A stretch of DNA of 55,717 nucleotides, from positions 1-55,717 of the forward strand of contig NZ_MSIF01000042.1 in assembly GCF_001921215.1 (NCBI RefSeq). Direction: 5' to 3'. The stretch comes from Actinophytocola xinjiangensis (lineage in GTDB: Bacteria > Actinomycetota > Actinomycetes > Mycobacteriales > Pseudonocardiaceae). Position numbers and translations under genes: made by a program. The stretch's first letter is position 1. Each line of letters begins with the position of its first letter. Of the stretch, positions 50,716-55,717 are shown one piece after another. Below the pieces are notes generated by a model that was not told where the DNA came from, ran no database searches, and saw only the letters and a list, made by a program, of their open reading frames with translations.

Positions 50716-52235
50716 GCGGCTGGGCGCGGCTGGACCCCCGGGTCATCTGGGTCGACCTGGCGCGGATGGCGCTCTCGCTGGTGCCGCTGTTCGCCACGAC
50801 CGTCCTGTTCGGCGGCGAGCTGACCGGCTCGGTGCTGTGGCCGGCGGCGATCATCGCCGTGACCGGTGTCCTCGCCTCGGTCGGCGACCTGCTGCGCTGG
50901 GTGAAGACCCGCTACCGGATCACCGACGAACTGCTGGAGGTGCGCACCGGGCTGCTGGTCCGCTCACACCGCACGATCCGCCGCGACCGCATCCGCAGCG
51001 TCGAGGCCACCGCGAAGCTGCGCCACCGGCTGGCCGGCCTGCGGGTGGTCACCATCCGGGCCGGCGACCGCACCGCCACCGGCGAGGTCGCCTCGCTGCG
51101 CCTGGACGCGGTGTCCGCGCCGACCGCCGAGGAACTCCAGACCGAGCTGCCGGCCGGGTCCCGCACCGCGACTCCCGCCGCCGGCCAGGTCCCGGGCGAG
51201 ACCGTGCTGGCCACGTTCCGCTGGCAGTGGCTGCCCTACAACGCGTTCACCGTCTGGGCGTTGCTGAGCGCGGCCGGGCTGGGCTGGGGCGCGCACTGGC
51301 TGGGCGGCATGGTCGGCCTCGACCTGTTCGGGTCGGTCCTGGAGGCGGCGCGACGCTCGCCGCTGCCGCTGGCCCCGACGATCACCCTCGCCGTGCTGAT
51401 CGCCGGGGCGCTGGGCGTGGTCGCGGTCGGCGTGGCGTTCGTCGCCGAGCAGTGGCAGTTCCGCCTGGTCCGGGCGGACACCCCGACCGGGACGGTGCTG
51501 CGCACCAGCCACGGCCTGTTCCGCACCCGCCGGGTCGACCGCGACGACGGGCGGCTGCGCGGCGTGGAGCTGCGCCGGCCGCTGCTGTGGCGGTGGACCA
51601 CGGCCACCGAGACGTCGGTGGTGTCCACGGGCCTGGGCGCCGCCGGGATGCTGGCCGGCGGCGCCACCGTGCTGCCCAAGGCCCCGGCGGCCGACGCGCG
51701 CCGGGTGGCCGAACAGATCCTCGGCGACCCCGCCCCGCTGCGCGCCCCGCTCACCCGGCACCCGCTCGCGGCGCTGCGCCGGCGGCTGGGCTGGGCGGTG
51801 GCGCTGGGCGCCGCGCTCACCGGCCTGGCCTGGTGGCTCGGCCGCGTCACCGCGCTGCCCGAACGGCTGTGGCTGGCCGGGGGCGTGCTGGTGCCGGTCG
51901 CGCTCGGGCTGGCGCTGCTGGCCTACCGCTCGCTGGGCCACGCGCTGGTCGGCCCGCACCTGGTGACCAGCGCCGGGCTCAACCGCACCACGGTGGTGCT
52001 GCGCCGGGGCGCGGTGATCGGGGTGACCTTGCGGCAGTCGGTGTTGCAGCGGCGGCTCGGGCTGGTGACCCTGCGGGCCACGACCGCCGCCGGGCAGGGC
52101 TCCTACGCCGCCCCCGACCTGGCCACCGCCGACGGCGTGGCGCTGGCCGACGCCACCGTGCCGGGACTGCTCACCCCGTATCGCGCGGTGCCCGCCACGG
52201 TCGGTGGTGTCCTGGCCGCCGACGTCACACGATGA
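50712..52235 (+). CDS. PH domain membrane protein (YdbT-like)
   Basis: 507 residues from GTG 50712. Three PH segments are visible: about 65-140 (YRITDELLEVRTGLLVRSHRTIRRDRIRSVEATA), 245-310 and 415-490 (TTVVLRRGAVIGVTLRQSVLQRRLGLVTL). They alternate with hydrophobic helices near 18-50, 185-235 and 360-405. Size and repeats match YdbT, the partner of YdbS. Probably a membrane complex with the 165-residue protein. Confidence 0.87.
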   Translation: MSGWARLDPRVIWVDLARMALSLVPLFATTVLFGGELTGSVLWPAAIIAVTGVLASVGDLLRWVKTRYRITDELLEVRTGLLVRSHRTIRRDRIRSVEATAKLRHRLAGLRVVTIRAGDRTATGEVASLRLDAVSAPTAEELQTELPAGSRTATPAAGQVPGETVLATFRWQWLPYNAFTVWALLSAAGLGWGAHWLGGMVGLDLFGSVLEAARRSPLPLAPTITLAVLIAGALGVVAVGVAFVAEQWQFRLVRADTPTGTVLRTSHGLFRTRRVDRDDGRLRGVELRRPLLWRWTTATETSVVSTGLGAAGMLAGGATVLPKAPAADARRVAEQILGDPAPLRAPLTRHPLAALRRRLGWAVALGAALTGLAWWLGRVTALPERLWLAGGVLVPVALGLALLAYRSLGHALVGPHLVTSAGLNRTTVVLRRGAVIGVTLRQSVLQRRLGLVTLRATTAAGQGSYAAPDLATADGVALADATVPGLLTPYRAVPATVGGVLAADVTR

Positions 52236-52275
52236 GGTAATTGAGCCCGCCGCAAGCGGGACCGATACCCAGCAC

Positions 52276-53304
52276 GTGACCGCACCCTGCGATGAGGCCA
52301 CGACCTCCCCACCCATCCTGACCCGCCCGCGCCCCCGCTCCGTCTACGACCAGGCCCAGGACTTCCTGCGCGCCTTCCACCAGGCCAGACCCCGGGCCGG
52401 TGAGGTGAGCGCCCGGCTGGCGGGTGCCCGCACCGAGATCGCGGCCACCGGCACCTACCGGCACACCCCCGCCGAGCTGGCCTTCGGCACCCGATCGGCG
52501 CTGCGCGACAGCGGCTGGTGCCCGGCCGGTGTGCCGTGGCGCGAGTTGCTGGTGCGCGACCTGCGGGGGATCACCAGCAGTACCGAGGTCGCCGTGCAGT
52601 GCGGCCAGCACCTGCGGATGTCCACCAACGGCGGGCGGGTGCGGCCGGTGGTCAGCGTGTTCGCCCCGGACACCCCGGCCAGCCCCGGCCCGCGCATCCA
52701 CAACGACCAGCTGGTCCGCTACGCCGGCTACGCCCAGGACGGCCAGGTGCTCGGCGACCGGCGCTACGTCGACCTGACCACCGCCGCGTGCCGCCTCGGC
52801 TGGCGCCCGCCGGCCGGGCGCGGCGCCTTCGACCTGCTGCCGCTGGTGATCGAGGCGCCCCACGACGGCCTGTCGCTGCACCAGCTGCCCCGGGACCTGG
52901 TGTGCGAGGTGCCGCTGGAGCACCCGGAGCTGCCGTGGTTCGTCGAGCTCGGGCTGCGCTGGCACGCGGTGCCGGTGATCAGCAACCACCGGCTGGTCAT
53001 CGGCGGCGTCACCTACCCGGCCGCGCCCTACAACGGGGTCTACATCTGCCAGGCGATCGGCGAGGACGTCCTGGGCGACGCCTACGGCCTGGCCGGGCGG
53101 ATCGCCGCACGGCTGGGCCTGGACGTGACCTCCGAGCGGACGCTGTGGCGGGCCCGCGCGGCGCTGGAGCTCAACCGGGCGGTGGTGCACTCGTTCGACG
53201 CGGCCGGCGTGCGGATCGAACACTCGGTGGACGGCTTCCTACCACCGGTGAACGCAAACGGCGGTCCCGCGTTCGTGGCCTGGGACGACACAGCGTCAAC
53301 GTGA
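52276..53304 (+). CDS. Divergent nitric oxide synthase oxygenase-like protein
   Basis: 342 residues from GTG 52276; a longer frame overlaps the previous gene. It resembles bacterial NOS along its length: GTYRHTPAEL, CPAGVPW after Cys82 (heme ligand position), STNGGRVRP, NDQLVRYAGY (Gln145), GW, FDLLPLVIEA, LPRDLVCEVPLEHPEL, AVPVIS, GGVTYPAAPYNG, LELNRAVVHSF. Compared from memory with Bacillus NOS, the proximal Trp is Leu76, the Arg before Cys is Trp81, the GWY Trp is Val255 and the substrate Glu (TEIG) is Ala260. The C-terminal pterin segment WTWLIPP is missing. No reductase domain, as in other bacterial NOS. Arginine oxidation is therefore doubtful; another heme chemistry or a sensor role is possible. 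Confidence 0.8.
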   Translation: MTAPCDEATTSPPILTRPRPRSVYDQAQDFLRAFHQARPRAGEVSARLAGARTEIAATGTYRHTPAELAFGTRSALRDSGWCPAGVPWRELLVRDLRGITSSTEVAVQCGQHLRMSTNGGRVRPVVSVFAPDTPASPGPRIHNDQLVRYAGYAQDGQVLGDRRYVDLTTAACRLGWRPPAGRGAFDLLPLVIEAPHDGLSLHQLPRDLVCEVPLEHPELPWFVELGLRWHAVPVISNHRLVIGGVTYPAAPYNGVYICQAIGEDVLGDAYGLAGRIAARLGLDVTSERTLWRARAALELNRAVVHSFDAAGVRIEHSVDGFLPPVNANGGPAFVAWDDTAST

Positions 53305-53324
53305 TGACCTGGCAGTATCGCGTC

Positions 53325-54638
53325 ATGCGTTCTCCCCTGCGCCTGCGCGCCCCGATCGTGTTGCCCTGTGACCCCGCGTGCACGGTTCTGCGGGACGCCG
53401 TGGTCGACGTGGACGCCGAGGGCCGGATCGCCTGGTGCGGCCCGTTCGCCGACGCCCCGGACAGCGCCGCGCCGGTCCGCTCACTGCCGGGGATCCTGCT
53501 GCCCGGCCTGGTCAACACCCACGCGCACAGCCCGATGACCGTGCTGCGCGGAATGGGCGGCGACCTGCCGCTGCTGCGCTGGCTGCGGGAGATCATCTGG
53601 CCGGCCGAGGCGAAGCTGACCCCGGCCGACATCGAGGCGGGAATGGCGCTGGGCTCGGTGGAGATGCTGCGCGGCGGCATCACCACCAGCGTCGAGCAGT
53701 ACTTCCAGACCGAGCACGTGGTCCGCGCGCTGGGCGCGACCGGGCAACGCGCGATCGTCGGCCCGGCGATCGTGGACACCCCCGGCCACAACTGGCGCGC
53801 CCAACTGGACGAGATCAGCGCGCGGATCGACGTCGACGGCCGGTTCACCGGCAAGGACGACCGGATCGAGATCGCCTACGGCCCGCACTCGGCCTACACC
53901 CTGCCCCCGCACGCGCTGACGCTGGTCGGCGAGGCGGCCAGGGCCCGCTCGGCGCTGGTCCTGGTGCACGTCGCCGAGTCGGCGCAGGAGGACGTGGTCC
54001 AGCGCGAGCGCCACGGCTCGGTGCCCGCGATGCTGGCCGAGGTCGGCCTCTACGGCGGCCGCGTGCTGGCCGCACACGCGGTGCACCTGTCCGACGAGGA
54101 CATCGCGGTGTTCGCCGAGCACGGCGTCGGGGTCGCGCACTGCCCCGGCTCCAACGCCAAACTGGCCTCCGGGGTCGCCCGGCTGGCCGACCTGCGCGCG
54201 GCCGGCGTCGCCGTCGGCCTGGGCACCGACGGCCCCGCCAGCAACGACGACCTCGACCTGTGGGAGGAGATGCGACTGGCGGCACTGTTCGCCAGGATCG
54301 CGGCCGCCGACTCGTCGGCCCTGGTCGCCGCCGACACCCTGCTGCTGGCCACCCGAGGCGGCGCGACGGCCATCGGCCGCGACGACATCGGCGCCCTGGA
54401 GGCCGGCCGCTGGGCCGACCTGATCCACGTCGACGTGGACGACCCGGCGTTCACCGCCGGCCTGTCCGTCTCCGACGAACACCTGCTGGCCAACCTGGTC
54501 TGGGCCGCCGGCACCCGACTGGTGCGCGACGTGTGGGTGGCCGGCGACCAGGTGATCGCCGACCGCGAACCGACCCAGGTCGACCGGGCGAAGGTCCAGG
54601 CCGCGGCCGGCGCGGTGACCCGCCGACTGATCCGCTAG
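53325..54638 (+). CDS. Amidohydrolase / nucleoside-deaminase-like metal hydrolase
   Basis: 437 residues from ATG 53325; ATG 53304 overlaps the NOS-like stop (TGATG) and adds seven. Metal site: LVNTHAHSPMTVLRG (HxH), VHVAESAQE, AAHAVHLS, and GTDGPASNDDLDLWEE (metal Asp). This matches the AtzA/TrzN/MtaD group (chlorohydrolases; MTA/SAH and other aminohydrolases). Likely hydrolyses an amino group or halogen on a heteroaromatic or nucleoside. Adjacent to the NOS-like gene with a gap of at most 20 bp. Confidence 0.88.
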   Translation: MRSPLRLRAPIVLPCDPACTVLRDAVVDVDAEGRIAWCGPFADAPDSAAPVRSLPGILLPGLVNTHAHSPMTVLRGMGGDLPLLRWLREIIWPAEAKLTPADIEAGMALGSVEMLRGGITTSVEQYFQTEHVVRALGATGQRAIVGPAIVDTPGHNWRAQLDEISARIDVDGRFTGKDDRIEIAYGPHSAYTLPPHALTLVGEAARARSALVLVHVAESAQEDVVQRERHGSVPAMLAEVGLYGGRVLAAHAVHLSDEDIAVFAEHGVGVAHCPGSNAKLASGVARLADLRAAGVAVGLGTDGPASNDDLDLWEEMRLAALFARIAAADSSALVAADTLLLATRGGATAIGRDDIGALEAGRWADLIHVDVDDPAFTAGLSVSDEHLLANLVWAAGTRLVRDVWVAGDQVIADREPTQVDRAKVQAAAGAVTRRLIR

Positions 54639-54787
54639 GCCCGAATTCGGGCGTCCCCGCGTCCACGGAGACCGACGGAAGCCAACGAAGCGCCCAGCGA
54701 CGCGGTGGCGCGAGACCCAGCGGAGGAACTCGGTAGCGAGTTGCGCTCGATCGTGCGGCTCGCGCGGTGGACGCGAACAGCCCTGGT

Positions 54788-54806
54788 GACCGCGACTGAC
54801 GCGGTC
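54788..54806. terminator. Small hairpin between convergent genes
   Basis: GACCGCG-N5-CGCGGTC in the 172-bp gap between the amidohydrolase (+) and the SDR (-). A perfect palindrome GCCCGAATTCGGGC (54639-54652) directly follows the amidohydrolase stop. Either may end transcription. No other feature seen in the gap. Confidence 0.4.
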
Positions 54807-54810
54807 GTCG

Positions 54811-55491
54811 CTAGGCCCTCGGGCGGATGACGACCTCGTGCACCTGGGCGTCGGCCGGGGTGGTGATGGCGGCGTGGACGGCGCCGGCCACCGACTCCGG
54901 GGTCAGGTAGCGCGTCGGCTCGAAATCGCCCTGTTCGAACTCGCGGACCTCGCGCTGCATGTCGGTGGTGGTGCGGCCGGGGTGTACGGAGGTGACCCGC
55001 AGGTCGGGTTCCTCGGCGCGGAGCACGTCGGCGAAGGCGCGCAGCGCGAACTTGGTCGTCGCGTAGGCGCCCCAGCGGGGGGAGGCCTTGAGTCCGGCGC
55101 CGGAGTTGATCAGCACGACGTGTCCGCCGGCGGTGCGTAGCGCCGGCAGCAGCCGGCGGGTCAGTTCGGCCACCGCCACCACGTTGACCTCGTAGGACTC
55201 CCGCCAGGCCGACGCCGGCAGGTCGGCGACCGCGCCCAGACGGACGATGCCGGCCGAGTGCACCAGCACGTCGAGCCGGTCGATGCCGGCGGTCGCGGCC
55301 GCCACCGCCGACTCGTCGGTCAACTCCACCGGCCAAGGCTGGGCGCTGGGGAAGCCGGCGGCCAGGTCGGCCAGCCGGGCCTCGTCCCGCCCACCGAGGA
55401 GCAGGTCATGGGTGTCGGCCAGGGCGGTGGCGATCGCCGCGCCGATGCCTCGAGACGCGCCGGTGACCAGCGCTGTAGGACGGTCGCTCAT
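54811..55491 (-). CDS. Short-chain dehydrogenase/reductase
   Basis: 226 residues from ATG 55491; the longer frame to 55656 has no family N-terminus. Cofactor motif TGASRGIGAAIATAL (about 10-24), VLVHSAGIVRLG, catalytic Ser in VLINSGAGLKAS, YATTK (YxxxK) near 144. Substrate unknown; alcohol or keto acid oxidoreduction with NAD(P). Start follows RBS-poor sequence. Confidence 0.9.
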   Translation of the reverse strand: MSDRPTALVTGASRGIGAAIATALADTHDLLLGGRDEARLADLAAGFPSAQPWPVELTDESAVAAATAGIDRLDVLVHSAGIVRLGAVADLPASAWRESYEVNVVAVAELTRRLLPALRTAGGHVVLINSGAGLKASPRWGAYATTKFALRAFADVLRAEEPDLRVTSVHPGRTTTDMQREVREFEQGDFEPTRYLTPESVAGAVHAAITTPADAQVHEVVIRPRA

Positions 55492-55717
55492 GGCAACACC
55501 GTAGGGAGAGGGCCGCGCCCACGCAGAGCGCGGCCCTCCGAAACAGCGTGCGCCGACAGACCCCAGTCCACATCCCCCACCCTCACCGGGGGCACCCCTC
55601 AGCGCCATTTTATCCGGTGGTGGTGGTTGGGAGGGCCTCACGCGTTGACTCATCAAAAATGCCCGGGAAGGTGAGTCGTTGCCTCACGAAAGGATGCCCG
55701 CGTAGCGGCGTGGCATC
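55492..55717. other. 226-bp intergenic right edge
   Basis: Contains a perfect hairpin GAGGGCCGCGC (55508-55518) / GCGCGGCCCTC (55528-55538) without T-tract. GCCTCACG occurs twice, and GTGAG-N7-CTCAC lies between. No gene seen; could be the promoter region of the SDR and an upstream gene beyond the window. Confidence 0.4.

Noticed and set aside
55620-55717. Repeated GCCTCACG motifs as a mobile-element end
   Set aside because: Only two short copies, no transposase or target duplication visible at the window edge.

Overview
This window looks like chromosomal DNA of a high-GC actinomycete, most likely a Pseudonocardiales member of the Saccharothrix/Actinosynnema/Amycolatopsis kind. The evidence is strong G/C third-position bias, frequent GTG starts, ESX/type VII secretion (T7SS) accessory genes, a large AfsR/SARP-type regulator, two DUF5753/DUF397 (Scr1-type) gene pairs, GTP-type PEP carboxykinase, and an htdX-fabG4-fadA2 block laid out as in mycobacteria. 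I see no tRNA, rRNA, IS element or CRISPR array.

Layout. 0-3.8 kb: C-terminus of a PPE-like T7SS protein, an EspG chaperone, an MFS transporter, an M20 peptidase and a small ORF. 4.2-7.8 kb: an E1alpha-E1beta-E2 2-oxoacid dehydrogenase operon with a strong terminator. 7.8-14.7 kb: a tandemly duplicated cassette of a T7SS-substrate-like small protein, a WXG-containing protein and secreted lipoproteins. The flanks of the two copies are nearly identical while the gene bodies have diverged, and the second copy shows start-codon loss, terminator decay and a gene fusion. 14.8-18.9 kb: a Scr1-type regulator/DUF397 pair and an AfsR-like regulator. 18.9-20.5 kb: a minus-strand T7SS substrate operon with a YbaB-like gene. 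20.6-26.3 kb: TetR regulator, secreted M1 aminopeptidase, and the MaoC dehydratase/FabG4/FadA2 lipid block around a palindromic operator. 26.3-29.4 kb: DUF397 plus a 5'-truncated Scr1 regulator at an apparent rearrangement junction, then an AAA+ ATPase bracketed by repeated palindromes, then a 47-residue protein. 29.4-36.6 kb: GH38 alpha-mannosidase with a SurA-like partner, a MarR-GNAT fusion with its operator, VapBC, and an AhpD-like enzyme. 36.6-38.7 kb: a DnaA-box-like cluster and PEPCK. 39.0-43.9 kb: an acidic Asp-repeat protein and a dynamin/GrpE-like/dynamin operon. 44.0-47.8 kb: a two-component system and an ABC exporter. 48.2-55.5 kb: trmB, TetR, two PH-domain membrane proteins, a divergent nitric-oxide-synthase-fold protein, an amidohydrolase and an SDR.

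The items most worth a second look are three. (1) The T7SS/lipoprotein cassette duplication has conserved borders and variable bodies. (2) The NOS-like oxygenase keeps the heme-ligand Cys but lacks the arginine-binding Glu, the proximal Trp and the C-terminal pterin segment. (3) The ATPase gene is flanked on both sides by copies of the same palindromic motif. All functional calls rest on motif and family recognition by eye; no database search was run.
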